A DNA stretch of 64,000 bases from Cetobacterium sp. 8H. Lineage in GTDB: Bacteria > Fusobacteriota > Fusobacteriia > Fusobacteriales > Fusobacteriaceae. Below the pieces are notes generated by a model. It was not told where the DNA came from and ran no database searches. It worked only from the letters and a program-made list of their open reading frames with translations. Where the stretch lies: the NCBI RefSeq assembly GCF_014250675.1, contig NZ_JACHTG010000004.1:1675501-1739500 (forward strand), in the 5' to 3' direction. The position numbers and the translations under genes are program-made. Below, in pieces: positions 1 to 10,200 of the stretch (positions are counted from its first letter, which is position 1; every line of letters begins with the position of its first letter).

Positions 1-977
1 CCAAATAGCAATATCATTCCTATCATATGAAGTTTTTCTTCTAACTTTTTATCTACTTTTATTCCAACTAACTCTAAAATTACAAATATAATTCTACCAC
101 CATCTAAGGCTGGAAACGGTAAAAGATTAAAAATACCAACATTTATAGACAAAATTACAAGTAACCAAACTAAAATTCCTGAACTTCCACTTTTACTTGC
201 ATCTCCAACAACTTTCACAATTCCAACTGGTCCACTTATATCTTTAGCCTTAACTTTTCCAGTAACCAACATTTTTATTCCACTTAGTGTGTCTTTAAAA
301 ATTCCTGTAAATATTTTAAAAGATGCCTCCATTCCATCATTGAAATTATAGCTTTTAAATGTATATTCAGGAACAATTCCCATCATTAAAGGTCTGTTCT
401 CTTCAACCTTTGTAAGTGGAACTAAAAGATTTAATTTTCTTCCATCTCTTTCAACTACAACATCTAAAACATCTCTTCCTTTTGATTCTTTAGCTATAGT
501 CTCTCCTATATCTGACCAGTTCTGAATACTAAAGCCATCAATAGATTGAATTACATCATTCTTTTTTAAAACACTTGCCGCTTTAGTATCTTTTAAAACA
601 TTTCCAATTATAGGTTTAGTATTTTGAACTCCTTGCCCTGTGGTAAAAGTAATACCAATAACTAAAACTAATGCCATTAAGAAATTCATAAATACACCCG
701 CAAAAAGAACTACAAATCTTGCAAAAGGTGATTTACTGTTAAATCCATTCTCTACTTTACTGTCAACTTCCATCCCCTCTATACTCACAAATCCACCTAT
801 AGGTATTATTCTTAGAGAATATAAAGTTTTTCCTGTATAATAAGAATATAATTCTGGACCCATTCCTAGTGAAAATTCTGATATAGGCATTTTAAACAGT
901 CTTGCTGCTAAAAAATGTCCTAATTCGTGTATAAAAATTATTACTCCTAGTAACAACAATGCTATTAGTATATCCAT
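1..977 (-). CDS. rseP: RIP zinc metalloprotease RseP/site-2 protease, 3' end cut by window edge
   Basis: Membrane-embedded zinc protease that cuts transmembrane substrates such as anti-sigma factors and signal-peptide remnants. Translating the minus strand from the ATG at 977 gives about 325 residues. The first membrane segment carries the zinc-binding HELGH (residues 17-21), a PDZ-like domain follows (about 110-190), and the second metal motif FPALDGG lies in a late membrane segment. Only the last few residues are missing beyond base 1, judging by the usual length of about 340. It is the last visible gene of the uppS-cdsA-dxr-tmk-rseP series, a gene set commonly grouped with envelope biogenesis genes. 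A purine-rich GGGAGGAAAA precedes the start. The identification is firm; the substrate in this organism is unknown. Confidence 0.95.
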   Translation of the reverse strand, partial: MDILIALLLLGVIIFIHELGHFLAARLFKMPISEFSLGMGPELYSYYTGKTLYSLRIIPIGGFVSIEGMEVDSKVENGFNSKSPFARFVVLFAGVFMNFLMALVLVIGITFTTGQGVQNTKPIIGNVLKDTKAASVLKKNDVIQSIDGFSIQNWSDIGETIAKESKGRDVLDVVVERDGRKLNLLVPLTKVEENRPLMMGIVPEYTFKSYNFNDGMEASFKIFTGIFKDTLSGIKMLVTGKVKAKDISGPVGIVKVVGDASKSGSSGILVWLLVILSINVGIFNLLPFPALDGGRIIFVILELVGIKVDKKLEEKLHMIGMILLF

Positions 978-988
978 TTTTCCTCCCG

Positions 989-1684
989 TTATAATATTTC
1001 AGCTACAAGAGCATATACCTCTTCTGATATCTCTTCTATACTTTTTAATCTTCCATCTTCAACACATTTAACTTCAGACCAAGAATACTTGGCTGAAATT
1101 TCACAGGCATTTCTATGTGATTTTCTCAAATATTCACCATTTTTTTCATGAATATCTTTTTTATCCTCACCTGTTATTTTATTCTTTCTTTTCGCCATAA
1201 GCTCTTCGGCCATCTCTGTAGGCATATTTAAAAATATAATTAAATCTGGTTTTGGAATTCCCATCTTTTTGTATTCTAGATCCTCTAACCAGTTTAAATA
1301 ATCTTCTTTTTCCTTTGAATTATCTATCTTAGATGCTTGATGAACCATATTAGATGTTGTATATCTATCTGTAACTATAATCCCACCTTCATCATAAAAT
1401 TTACCCCAATCTTTTTTGTATGAAGCATATCTGTCAATTGCATACATCGTTGATACTGGGTATGGATTTACTTTTTCAGCATCTGTTCCAAATTCTCCAG
1501 CTAAATACATTTTTACTGGTTCACAAGCAGGACTCTCATAATTTGGGAAAGATATTTTTCTAACATTTTTTATATTTTCATTCAATTTTTCAAATAATAT
1601 TTTAGTTTGAGTTTCCTTTCCACTAGAATCAGTTCCTTCTATAACTATTAACTTACCTTTTTTAATTTCTTCCATAATTTTCAT
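989..1684 (-). CDS. tmk: Thymidylate kinase (dTMP kinase)
   Basis: Phosphorylates dTMP to dTDP in the cytoplasm for DNA synthesis. The 231-residue protein has an N-terminal P-loop (GTDSSGKET, residues 17-25), a DRY-type nucleotide-binding motif (VTDRYTTSN) in the middle, and a basic LID region ([12 protein letters not shown]). The P-loop differs from the usual GxDGxGKST in having SS and ET, so the assignment rests on overall pattern. The start at 1684 overlaps the 3' end of dxr by 23 bases, which suggests translational coupling; an in-frame ATG at 1675 is the alternative. No other nucleoside monophosphate kinase fits better. Confidence 0.88.
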   Translation of the reverse strand: MKIMEEIKKGKLIVIEGTDSSGKETQTKILFEKLNENIKNVRKISFPNYESPACEPVKMYLAGEFGTDAEKVNPYPVSTMYAIDRYASYKKDWGKFYDEGGIIVTDRYTTSNMVHQASKIDNSKEKEDYLNWLEDLEYKKMGIPKPDLIIFLNMPTEMAEELMAKRKNKITGEDKKDIHEKNGEYLRKSHRNACEISAKYSWSEVKCVEDGRLKSIEEISEEVYALVAEIL

Positions 1685-2816
1685 AAACCCACTTTCTTGT
1701 TTCTTTATCTACTTTTTTTATAATTTCAAGACTTTCTATCTCTTCAATTTGATGACTTTTCATCGCTTCTTCTATAATTTCATATATCTCTAAAAATTTT
1801 ATCTTTCCTTTTAAAAATAACTCTACAGCGATCTCATTTGCAGAGTTGAAAACACAAGGCATTGTTTTTCCAGTCTTACCTGCTTCAAAAGCCAACTGAA
1901 CACCTTTAAAAACTTCATTATCCACTTGTGAGAAAGTTAATTCTTTTAACTTTTTTAAATTCAATCTTTCTAAAACTATATTGCTCTCTCTACTAGGATA
2001 AGTAAATGAATACTGAATAGGTAACTTCATATCTGGCACACCTATTTGAGCTATTATAGAGCTATCTTTAAATTCTACCATAGAGTGTATTATACTCTGT
2101 GGATGAACTAGAACTTCTATATTCTCATAATCTATTCCAAATAACATATGGGCTTCTATTACTTCTAATCCCTTATTTACAAGTGTTGATGAATCAATTG
2201 TTATCTTTTTTCCCATTGACCAATTTGGATGCTTTAAAGCTTGTTCAACAGTAACATCCTTTAACTCTTCTAGAGTTTTTCCTCTAAAAGTTCCACCAGA
2301 AGCTGTTATTATAAGTGTTTGAACCTCTTCTTTTCGACTTCCTTGCATACTTTGAAAAAGTGCTGAATGTTCACTATCCACTGGAATAATCTCTGCTTTT
2401 GGATACTTCTTTAAAAGCTTATTTATGTATTCACCTGCTGCAACCATTGTCTCTTTATTGGCTAATGCAATTCTTTTTTCCTTTTTAATCGCTTCTACAG
2501 TTGCTTCTATTCCTACTGCTCCACTTATCGCTGTTAAAACTATATCAGCTTCATCTAAAGCTCCCATAGCTTTTAATCCTTCATCTCCAAAATATATTTC
2601 TTTATCTGGATATTTACTTTTTAATAGATTTGCTTTTGACTCATCCCCAATACATATATATTTAGGATCAAATTTTTCTATTTGCTCTAAAAGAAGATTC
2701 AAATTTGAATAACCAGATATTGCTAAAACTTCAAACTGATTTGATTTCCCTTCTATAACTTTTAACGCATTTGTTCCAATGCTTCCTGTAGAACCTAATA
2801 TGGTTATCTTTTTCAT
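1662..2816 (-). CDS. dxr: 1-deoxy-D-xylulose 5-phosphate reductoisomerase (DXR/IspC)
   Basis: Second step of the MEP isoprenoid pathway: NADPH-dependent conversion of DXP to 2-C-methylerythritol 4-phosphate. The 384-residue protein starts with a Rossmann motif (GSTGSIG, residues 8-14), followed by LANKE, the metal-binding [10 protein letters not shown], the [15 protein letters not shown] segment and [10 protein letters not shown], all family hallmarks. I place the start at the ATG at 2816 rather than the upstream GTG at 2834, because AAGGAG lies 6 bases before this ATG and would be inside the longer reading frame. It supplies precursors for undecaprenyl phosphate made by UppS next door. A terminator hairpin sits upstream, between cdsA and dxr. 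Confidence 0.96.
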   Translation of the reverse strand: MKKITILGSTGSIGTNALKVIEGKSNQFEVLAISGYSNLNLLLEQIEKFDPKYICIGDESKANLLKSKYPDKEIYFGDEGLKAMGALDEADIVLTAISGAVGIEATVEAIKKEKRIALANKETMVAAGEYINKLLKKYPKAEIIPVDSEHSALFQSMQGSRKEEVQTLIITASGGTFRGKTLEELKDVTVEQALKHPNWSMGKKITIDSSTLVNKGLEVIEAHMLFGIDYENIEVLVHPQSIIHSMVEFKDSSIIAQIGVPDMKLPIQYSFTYPSRESNIVLERLNLKKLKELTFSQVDNEVFKGVQLAFEAGKTGKTMPCVFNSANEIAVELFLKGKIKFLEIYEIIEEAMKSHQIEEIESLEIIKKVDKETRKWVYENYGRN

Positions 2817-2857
2817 CTCTATCTCCTTATACACTTGAACTAATAAACTTTATCGCT

Positions 2858-2884
2858 AAAAAAAGGGTAGCTTTTTCAGCTACC
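2858..2884 (-). terminator. Hairpin terminator between cdsA and dxr
   Basis: On the minus strand, GGTAGCT and AGCTACC pair around a short GAAAA-type loop and are followed by a run of seven T. It lies after cdsA and before dxr, so it probably ends or attenuates the uppS-cdsA transcript before dxr-tmk-rseP. Confidence 0.8.
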
Positions 2885-2890
2885 TCATTT

Positions 2891-3706
2891 TTAATTAAAA
2901 AACTTTAATAAATAATATACAGTTGGCACTACAAATAACATACTATCAAAACGATCTAGTATTCCACCATGCTCTCCTAAAATTTTCCCTGAATCTTTTA
3001 TTTTAAATTCTCTTTTGAACATTGATTCTCCTAAATCACCAATCTGGGCAATTAAGCTAATTAAAAGTCCAAATAATAAAACCACAAAATTTGGAGTTTC
3101 AGCACTAAAGATTTTAAAATAATTATTTATTAAATAAATTGCTGCCATAGTAAATACTATTCCACCTATAGATCCTTCTACCGACTTTTTAGGGCTTATA
3201 GCACTAAATCCATTTTTAAAAATCTTTCTTCCAATTCCCATTCCTACAAAGTATGCAAAGGAATCACATACCCAAACTAGAACTTGAATAGTTAAAAGCC
3301 AGTGCCCACCTTTTGGTAGATAATTCATAAGTAAAAGATGACTAAAAAGTCCAGATACGTAAACAACTCCTAAAAGTGTTATCCCTATATCTCTACTTGA
3401 ATTTTCAACTTTATTTTGTAAAACTTTTTTTCCAATTAAAGCTACTACAAGTAAAACTATCGGCATCAAAATAATTTCTGTATTATCAGCTTTTGAAAAA
3501 TAAAGAAGATTAGGAATTGCTAATCCCGCTATATATCCTAAATTTACATCTGGCTTTTTCCCACCTATTTCTGCCATTTTATAAAATTCAAATAATCCAA
3601 CTAATATTACAAAATTTACAAACAATAATAGTAAAAACCCACCTTTTAAAAGTACCGTGACTAAAATTGGGATTCCTACTAAAGCTACTAATATTCTATT
3701 TAACAT
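2891..3706 (-). CDS. cdsA: Phosphatidate cytidylyltransferase (CDP-diglyceride synthase)
   Basis: Makes CDP-diacylglycerol from CTP and phosphatidate in the inner membrane, the precursor used by PssA (20248-20958). The 271-residue protein is very hydrophobic with about seven or eight membrane segments. Near the C-terminus it carries the family signature pattern KRxxKDxG...HGGxxDRxD (KREFKIKDSGKILG, then EHGGILDRFD). It starts one base after the stop of uppS, the classic uppS-cdsA pairing, and is followed by a hairpin terminator. Together with pssA and psd it gives a complete phosphatidylethanolamine route within the window. Confidence 0.96.
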   Translation of the reverse strand: MLNRILVALVGIPILVTVLLKGGFLLLLFVNFVILVGLFEFYKMAEIGGKKPDVNLGYIAGLAIPNLLYFSKADNTEIILMPIVLLVVALIGKKVLQNKVENSSRDIGITLLGVVYVSGLFSHLLLMNYLPKGGHWLLTIQVLVWVCDSFAYFVGMGIGRKIFKNGFSAISPKKSVEGSIGGIVFTMAAIYLINNYFKIFSAETPNFVVLLFGLLISLIAQIGDLGESMFKREFKIKDSGKILGEHGGILDRFDSMLFVVPTVYYLLKFFN

Positions 3707-4393
3707 CTATTTAACTCCTCCAAAACGCCTATCTCTTTTTTTATAACTCTCTATGGCTTTCATAAGTTCATCCTTATCAAAATCTGGCCAATGAGTTTCT
3801 GTTACATATATCTCAGAGTAAGCTATCTGCCATAATAAAAAGTTTGAAATTCTCATTTCTCCACTTGTTCTTATTAGTAACTCTGGATCAGGTAAATGAT
3901 TATAAAGATACTTCTCAACAATTTCTTCAGTTATATTTTTTTCATTGTTTTCTATTATCTTATTTATAGCATCAACTATCTCGGCTCTACTACCATAGTT
4001 AAATGCAATATTTAACGTTATTCCTGTGTTATTTTTAGTTTCCTCTTCAAGATTTTGAATTTCTTTTAAAAGGTCTTTACTCACTCCATCCTTTCTTCCT
4101 GAAACTATAAATCTCACATTATTTTTCATCAATGTTTTCTTCTCATTTTTTAAATATGTTTTAAATAAAAACATTAATGCATCTACTTCCTCTTTTGCTC
4201 TTTTCCAATTTTCAGTAGAAAAAGCATAAACGGTTAAATACTTCACACCAAGCTCCCCACAGTAAGTAAGTATTTTTCTCAACGTATCCGCTCCAGCCTT
4301 ATGTCCGTAGGTTCTTGGCATCCCTTTAGATTTTGCCCAACGCCCATTTCCGTCCATAATTATTGCTATATGATTTGGTATTCCTAAAGTCAT
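3707..4393 (-). CDS. uppS: Isoprenyl transferase (undecaprenyl diphosphate synthase)
   Basis: Cis-prenyltransferase that builds undecaprenyl diphosphate, the lipid carrier for peptidoglycan and O-polysaccharide. The 228-residue sequence contains MDGNGRWAK near the N-terminus (catalytic Asp and diphosphate-binding residues), STENWKR, and the C-terminal RTSGEMRISNFLLWQ motif, all diagnostic. It directly abuts cdsA. It is probably the first gene of its transcript, since the nadD terminator lies just upstream. The length is slightly below the E. coli enzyme but normal for the family. Confidence 0.96.
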   Translation of the reverse strand: MTLGIPNHIAIIMDGNGRWAKSKGMPRTYGHKAGADTLRKILTYCGELGVKYLTVYAFSTENWKRAKEEVDALMFLFKTYLKNEKKTLMKNNVRFIVSGRKDGVSKDLLKEIQNLEEETKNNTGITLNIAFNYGSRAEIVDAINKIIENNEKNITEEIVEKYLYNHLPDPELLIRTSGEMRISNFLLWQIAYSEIYVTETHWPDFDKDELMKAIESYKKRDRRFGGVK

Positions 4394-4479
4394 TACATAT
4401 CTCCTCTCAATAAATCACTTAAATTTTACCATATTTAGATCATTTTTTCCATATAAAAAACGATTCCTAATTAAACAAA

Positions 4480-4503
4480 AGAGGTAGTTTTTATGCTACC
4501 TCT
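4480..4503 (-). terminator. Terminator after nadD
   Basis: AGAGGTAG (4480-4487) pairs with CTACCTCT (4496-4503) around an 8-base loop. On the minus strand it is followed by TTTTG. It ends the long lpx/smc/nadD run before uppS. Confidence 0.8.
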
Positions 4504-4505
4504 CC

Positions 4506-5072
4506 TTATTTTTTGTATAATTTATTTTTTTTTATAAATTCTATAACCTCTTTAGGCACCATATCATCTATACTTTGTTCTGCTTTTATTCTTTCTCTAA
4601 CCCTAGTTGAAGAAAAATTTAAAAATGGATTTTTAACTTGAATAATATTCTCATCTTTAAGATTTGTTGTGTATCCTTCTCTTTGTAAAATAACAACTTT
4701 CGATTTTTTTAAAATCTCTTTATAATTTTTCCATTTATGAAAGTACGCTCCAGAATCCTCGCCTATTATTTCAAAATATTCATTTCCAGGATACCTATCT
4801 ATAATTTTTATTAAAGTATCATATGTATAACTAAGTTCTTTTGAGACTACCTCTATATCCAAGACCTCTATTTTTAAATCTTTTTTAAAAGCTTCTTTAC
4901 ACATCGTTATTCTTAGTTCACCATCAACTAAACTATTCTCTCTGTGAGATGGTTTTCCAACAGGAATAATAAATAACTTATCAAGTTTTAAATGTTTTAT
5001 AATAAATCTTGCCATATAAATATGCCCGTTATGGATAGGGTTGAAACTTCCACCATATATGCCTATTTTCAT
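4506..5072 (-). CDS. nadD: Nicotinate-nucleotide adenylyltransferase
   Basis: Adenylylates nicotinate mononucleotide to deamido-NAD in NAD synthesis. The 188-residue protein opens with the nucleotidyltransferase motif GGSFNPIHNGH (residues 7-17). It ends with the SSTRVRERI segment matching the family ISSTxIR motif. The gene immediately follows the PTS IIA gene with no spacer, so it is probably co-translated with it. It works in the same pathway as PncB (30399-31907), which supplies NaMN by salvage. Some family members are fused to a YqeK hydrolase; here there is no fusion. Confidence 0.95.
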   Translation of the reverse strand: MKIGIYGGSFNPIHNGHIYMARFIIKHLKLDKLFIIPVGKPSHRENSLVDGELRITMCKEAFKKDLKIEVLDIEVVSKELSYTYDTLIKIIDRYPGNEYFEIIGEDSGAYFHKWKNYKEILKKSKVVILQREGYTTNLKDENIIQVKNPFLNFSSTRVRERIKAEQSIDDMVPKEVIEFIKKNKLYKK

Positions 5073-5525
5073 CTATACTATCTCCGCTATTGCCTCTATC
5101 AAACACTCTCTTGTTGTACTTTCTAGTATACTATTTCTTATTTTTTTATCTCTGAATATTCTTGAAAGTGATGAAAGAAGCTCTAAATATTTTTTACTTT
5201 CTCCCTTAGGAGCACCAACAAGTATGATTATTTTAACCTTTTCCCCGTCTAAAGAATTAAAATCTACTGGATTTTTCAAAACCCATATCGATAGAACTAT
5301 CTCTTTAACTGATTCAGTTCTAGCATGAGGAATAGCCACTCCCATTCCAATTCCTGTTGTACCAACACTTTCTCTTTCTAAAATCTCAGAATAAAAAACA
5401 TCTTTATTTTCTATAGCTTCGCTATTTTCGGCCATATTTAAAACCATTTCTTTTAATATTTCATCCTTTGAAACCGATTTATTATCAAAAAAGTTGATCA
5501 TCTTTATATTAAAATAACTCAACAT
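5073..5525 (-). CDS. PTS EIIA (fructose/nitrogen type) domain protein
   Basis: A free-standing 150-residue PTS EIIA type 2 domain. The phosphorylatable histidine is H67 in VAIPHARTE, with a preceding GTTGIGMG loop. No membrane EIIB or EIIC gene is adjacent, so it resembles PtsN-like regulatory IIA proteins more than a sugar-specific component, but the substrate or regulatory target cannot be read from the sequence. It lies between a gene of unknown function and nadD in a cell-envelope operon. PtsN-like proteins in other bacteria affect potassium transport and envelope functions; that role here is only inferred. AAAGGGGGAAAAG precedes the ATG. Confidence 0.85.
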   Translation of the reverse strand: MLSYFNIKMINFFDNKSVSKDEILKEMVLNMAENSEAIENKDVFYSEILERESVGTTGIGMGVAIPHARTESVKEIVLSIWVLKNPVDFNSLDGEKVKIIILVGAPKGESKKYLELLSSLSRIFRDKKIRNSILESTTRECLIEAIAEIV

Positions 5526-5536
5526 CTTTTCCCCCT

Positions 5537-6259
5537 TTAAAACTTAATAGTTTTTAACATTTCATTTTCTACAGGAGAAATTGATAATTCTTCAACATCA
5601 TTTTTCCATTTAGAAAGCATCGATGCATATTTTTTTTCATTTTTATAGTCATACATATTTAAAACTTTTTTATAAGCTACTAGTTCTAGTATCTCAGGAA
5701 TATCAAAATCTTTATTTTCAACTTCTACCGCTGCTTCTAAAGAACTTAAGTCATATCTTTGTTTTGTAAAATAAGATATCACTAGGTATCCAATTTTATC
5801 ATTCCAACCTACAGTATCTAAAATCTCTTTCATAGCTAGTGCCATCAATGGCTTTTTAAAACTTATATTATCCATTAGAGATAGATTAAAAAGTGTTTTA
5901 TTAAACTCTTCTGCCTCTCTTAGTGCTAACTCCTTACCATATCTTTTTGCAAATTCAACCTCACCCTTTACAACTAATTTTGTAAAGTTCTCTTTTAATT
6001 TCTCTACAGTAAGGTTTGAAAGACGTTCGATTTTTTTCTCTTTCTCTCTCTCTCTTTTATCAGATTCTTTTTCTAAAGTTTCATCAAAAATAACTTCATC
6101 TGCACAAAACACCATAGCAGGAATTGTTAAATTCATTTCTTTTCTTTCAACACTTCCATCTCCATCTATAGTTAAATAAGCTCTCTTATCTAAAATTTCA
6201 GAATTTTCTAAAACTCTTAATAATCTATTTTCTATTCTATTTTTCATTTGCTTCACCAA
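5537..6259 (-). CDS. Uncharacterised protein between lpxK and the PTS IIA gene
   Basis: I do not recognise this 240-residue protein. It is charged and predominantly helical in appearance, with no signal peptide or membrane segment. The middle contains a Lys/Glu-rich stretch (residues about 65-85, KESDKREREKEKK) that looks like a short coiled coil. It overlaps the end of lpxK by 23 bases, suggesting coupling. The first possible start is GTG at 6259, and an ATG at 6247 four codons later is an equally reasonable choice. Its fixed position inside the lpx/smc run suggests a cytoplasmic housekeeping role, but nothing in the sequence names one. Confidence 0.7.
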   Translation of the reverse strand: MVKQMKNRIENRLLRVLENSEILDKRAYLTIDGDGSVERKEMNLTIPAMVFCADEVIFDETLEKESDKREREKEKKIERLSNLTVEKLKENFTKLVVKGEVEFAKRYGKELALREAEEFNKTLFNLSLMDNISFKKPLMALAMKEILDTVGWNDKIGYLVISYFTKQRYDLSSLEAAVEVENKDFDIPEILELVAYKKVLNMYDYKNEKKYASMLSKWKNDVEELSISPVENEMLKTIKF

Positions 6260-7253
6260 ATCCTTTTAAACTGTTATCTTCTAGCATTGTAAACTCTATT
6301 TTTAATACAAATATATTATCCAACTTTAAATCTTTTGGAAGTTTTACTAAATCTTTTTCTGTAGTTATTATAAAGTCTGCGTCCATTGACTCTGCTCTTT
6401 TTTTTATTACTTCAAAATCTTTTTCTTTAAAATTGTGATGGTCCATAAAATCTACTCTTTCAATATATTGTGGATTTAAAGATATCACGGTTTTTTCAAA
6501 ATTAAGTGGATTTGCAAGTCCAGAAAACAATAATACTCTTTTTCCAGCTACCCAAAATAACGGTTTTGCATTTCCTTTTATATCACAAAGTGATGTCACG
6601 CCGTGCTTTGCTGCAGACACAGGTTTTCTAAATTTAACTTTCAAAAATCTCTTTAAAGTCTCTAAATCACTTTCTGAAACAAGATCTGATTTTGTTATTA
6701 TAAATTCGCTAGCTCTCTCTCCAGCTTTCTGAAAATCTTCTCTTAAAGTTCCCTTTGGAAGTAGAGCTCCCCATCCAAAAGGATTAGTTGCATCAATTAA
6801 AACAATATCTCTATTTCTTTTCAATTTTCTATGTTGAAATCCATCATCCAGAATAATTGTATCTACCCCAAATTTTTCTACAGCAAATTTACATGCTTCA
6901 TATCTATTTTTTCCAACAACTACTGGAACTTTTAGATTTAAAGCATGAATATAAGGTTCATCCCCACTCTCTCTAGGTGTTACCCATATTTTTTTCCCAT
7001 CACTGACAATTAAAGGTTCAACCTTTCTCTTTCCTCTATAACCTCTAGAGACAATGGCAACCTTTCTCCCCATCTTTGTAAGCTTTTTTGCAAAAAACTG
7101 AACTGCTGGAGTTTTCCCAGTTCCTCCAACAGTTATGTTTCCTACACATAAAATATCAACACCTGGTATCTCATTTATTTTAAGATACCCTTTATCGTAA
7201 AGCCAATTTCGCACTGAGGTTATAAAAAAATATATATACGATAAAAGTCTCAT
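6237..7253 (-). CDS. lpxK: Tetraacyldisaccharide 4'-kinase
   Basis: Inner-membrane-associated kinase that adds the 4' phosphate to the lipid A disaccharide. The 338-residue protein begins with a hydrophobic N-terminal helix, then the P-loop GNITVGGTGKT (residues 38-48). VSRGYRG and DDGFQHRKLKR follow, both characteristic of LpxK. It acts directly downstream of LpxB, encoded about 7 kb away in the same gene run. It lies between smc and the unknown gene at 5537-6259. All other lipid A steps encoded here lie upstream in one block; LpxD is not in this window. Confidence 0.96.
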   Translation of the reverse strand: MRLLSYIYFFITSVRNWLYDKGYLKINEIPGVDILCVGNITVGGTGKTPAVQFFAKKLTKMGRKVAIVSRGYRGKRKVEPLIVSDGKKIWVTPRESGDEPYIHALNLKVPVVVGKNRYEACKFAVEKFGVDTIILDDGFQHRKLKRNRDIVLIDATNPFGWGALLPKGTLREDFQKAGERASEFIITKSDLVSESDLETLKRFLKVKFRKPVSAAKHGVTSLCDIKGNAKPLFWVAGKRVLLFSGLANPLNFEKTVISLNPQYIERVDFMDHHNFKEKDFEVIKKRAESMDADFIITTEKDLVKLPKDLKLDNIFVLKIEFTMLEDNSLKGFGEANEK

Positions 7254-7268
7254 TTTTTCCTCTCTTTA

Positions 7269-10200
7269 CTAAATTTTTACTGGAACTAACTTAGAGATTC
7301 CTATTTTTTTATTCATTGTTACTCCATATAGAGAATCCGAGGCCTTCATTGTTTCTTTATTGTGTGTTATAAGTATAAATTGAGATCTATCTGTAAACTC
7401 TTTTAGCTTCCCTATTAGTTTTCTTGTATTCTTTTCATCCAAAGCTGCTTCGATCTCATCTAAGAAAGTAAATGGACTTGGTTTATACATGAATATAGCC
7501 ATTATAAAAGCTATTGCAACCATTGATTTCTCTCCACCAGATAAAAGTGACAGTGCTTGTCTTTTTTTATTTTTATACTTTACTGATATCTCCACTCCAC
7601 AACTTGCAAAATCCTCTCCATTGTGAAGAGATAATTTTCCTTCTGAGTTATCTAGTGTTTCTATACACATCTCATTAAAGTTTTTATTAATCTCCTCATA
7701 AGCTTCATAGAACTTTTCCTCTATTGTTTCATCAATGTCTTTTATTAATAGAGATAAACTTTTTTCACCTTTTACCAAATCCTCTCTTTGAAGATCTATA
7801 AACTTATACTTATTATCTAGCTCTTTAAACTCTTCTATTGAAAGCAGATTAACTGAATCAAAACTTTTTAATTTCAGCTCTAACTCTCTAACTTTAGATC
7901 TGCTAGATTTCAAATCATCCTCTGATAAAACTACTCCTTCAACTTCTAACAGCTCTTCTAGCTGTTCTAAAATTTCATCTATCTCTTTTGTTATTCTCTC
8001 TTTTCTTTCCACTTCTCTATTCAAAATCTCTTTCTCTTTAAACAGATTAGTTTCAAACTCTCTTGAGTTTCTTATAAGTTCTTTTGATTTTTCTTCTAAA
8101 AGATGATCCTCTTTTTTCATCTCCTTTAGTTCTTGGTTTTCATTTTCAAACTTTGTATTTTTACTCTTTATCTCTTCACTTATAGTATGAGCCTTTTCTT
8201 GTAATTTTTCAAGTTCTTTTTTTATTTCTTCAATAATTTTTGATATTTTTTGCTTTTTATCTAGTAACTCTTCTTTTTCAAACTTCTCTTTAATCTCTTC
8301 CTTTTCGATTTGATTAAATCTATCTTGGCTATTTAAATAAAGTATTCTAATATCTGAAAATTCATTTTTCAGTGTATTTATTTCAGAATTCAAATTTTGA
8401 ATATGAGTATTTTCTATATCCAATTCATTTTTTAATTCAGATACTATTTTTTCTGTAATTCCCTTTTCACTTTGAGAATTCTCTACTCTCTTAGCGTATT
8501 CTACACTGTAATTTTCCTCTTCTTTTATCTCTATCTCTATAACTCTTCTCTCTTTTTCTATCTTTTGACCCTTGTCTTTTAAGTCTCTACAAAGCTCTTC
8601 AGCTAATTTAGTCTGTCTTCTAAGAGAATCTTCTAAGGCATCTATACCGCCAATTTCATCTTCATACTTTTCAAGACTTTTATTCATAGTTTCAACTTTT
8701 TCATTCCAGATCTTAAGTTTAGAATTTAAATCAGAAACTGTTTCTTCCAACCCTTTAATCTCTTTTTTTCTTTCAAAAATTTGACTTACAATCGAGTTTC
8801 CACTTTCTCCACCAGTTATTCTTCCTCTTGCACTTAAAAGTTCTCCTGAAATTGTAACTATGTTTCCACCAAAACTGTTGTCTTTTAAAATACTTAACGC
8901 TACATCCGTAGTTTCAACAATTAGAATATTTCCTAAAAGCATCTCTAAAACTTTAGTATATTTTTTATCTGCTGATACAAGATCTGAAGCTCTTCCAATA
9001 ACACCATCTTTTTTAGGTATCTCTCTTAAAGAACCAACTTTTATTGTATCTAATGCTAAAAATGAAGCTCTTCCTGCCTTTTTTTCTTTTAATATCTGAA
9101 TTCCTTTTTTTGCAACTTCACTTGTCGTAACAACTATGTCTTGTAAATTTCCTGGAATAGCTGCTTCGATAGCTTTTTGATAGTTTTCTGGAACTGTTAT
9201 AAGTGATATTACAGCTCCCTCAACTCCTTGAACCTTTGCATTTAAGATCTCTTTTACGCCCTTATAAAACCCTTCATTACTTTCTTGGACTCTATATAAT
9301 CCTTGAAGTCTTGCAGAAGACCTTCTCTCTTCAAATTCGGCATTTCTAATCAACTCTGAAGCTTTATTCATATCTTTGCTCAGATCACTTATCTCTTGCT
9401 CTAATTTTATTTGTCTTTCTTCAGTTTCTTTCAATTCTTTAGATTTTATATCTCTTTGTTTTGTTGCTTTTTCAAGTTCAGCAGTGTTCTCTTCAACTTT
9501 TTTATCGTACCCAGAAAGTTCTTCTTTCAACGAGTTGATTTTAAACTCACTACCTTTCATCCTTCTTGTTGAACTTTCAATCTCATTTAATAGTTTTAGT
9601 TTCTCAACCTCTAAATCCATTATTTTTCTTTTTTTCAATTCAACAGCTATCTCTTTATCCTTTTTTTGATTCTCTTTCTCTCCAATAATCTTTTCAAACT
9701 CTTTATTTTTATCTTCTATCTCTATAACTCTTTCTTTAACTCTTTCTTTCTCTTCTAAAAGCTTTGAAAAAATTTCATTTTTATTAGAAATAACTCTATC
9801 TAAAGTTTGATTCTCTTCATCTTTTTGTTTTAACTCTCTTTCAAAAGATGTATGTCTTTCTCTTACTCTTATCTCTTCTTTCTCTAATGATTCAATTTCA
9901 GATCTAAGTGTAGTATTACTTTCAGAGAAATTTTCTATCTTTATATATAGTTCTTTTCTTCTTTCTTCAATCTTATTTAATTCAGATTCACATTTTTTAA
10001 CTTCTGTTTCTAAATAGCTAACAGAGCTTATAAGTCTCTCATTTTCTTTTTCACCAGAGTTTATAATTTCCGTCTTTAAGTTTAAATCAAAACTTAAAAC
10101 ACCTTTTTGAAGAGTATTTTTTTCATCTTTAACTGCTAAGTATTCCATAGCTTTTTTAGACTGTCTTTCAACTCTTGATCTATTTTCTCCTATTTCTCCT

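Noticed and set aside
2425-2712. Open plus-strand frame of 95 codons within dxr
   Set aside because: Lies antisense inside a well-conserved gene, with no ribosome site and no family pattern; the same applies to other antisense frames in smc, lpxC, polA and the fibre genes.
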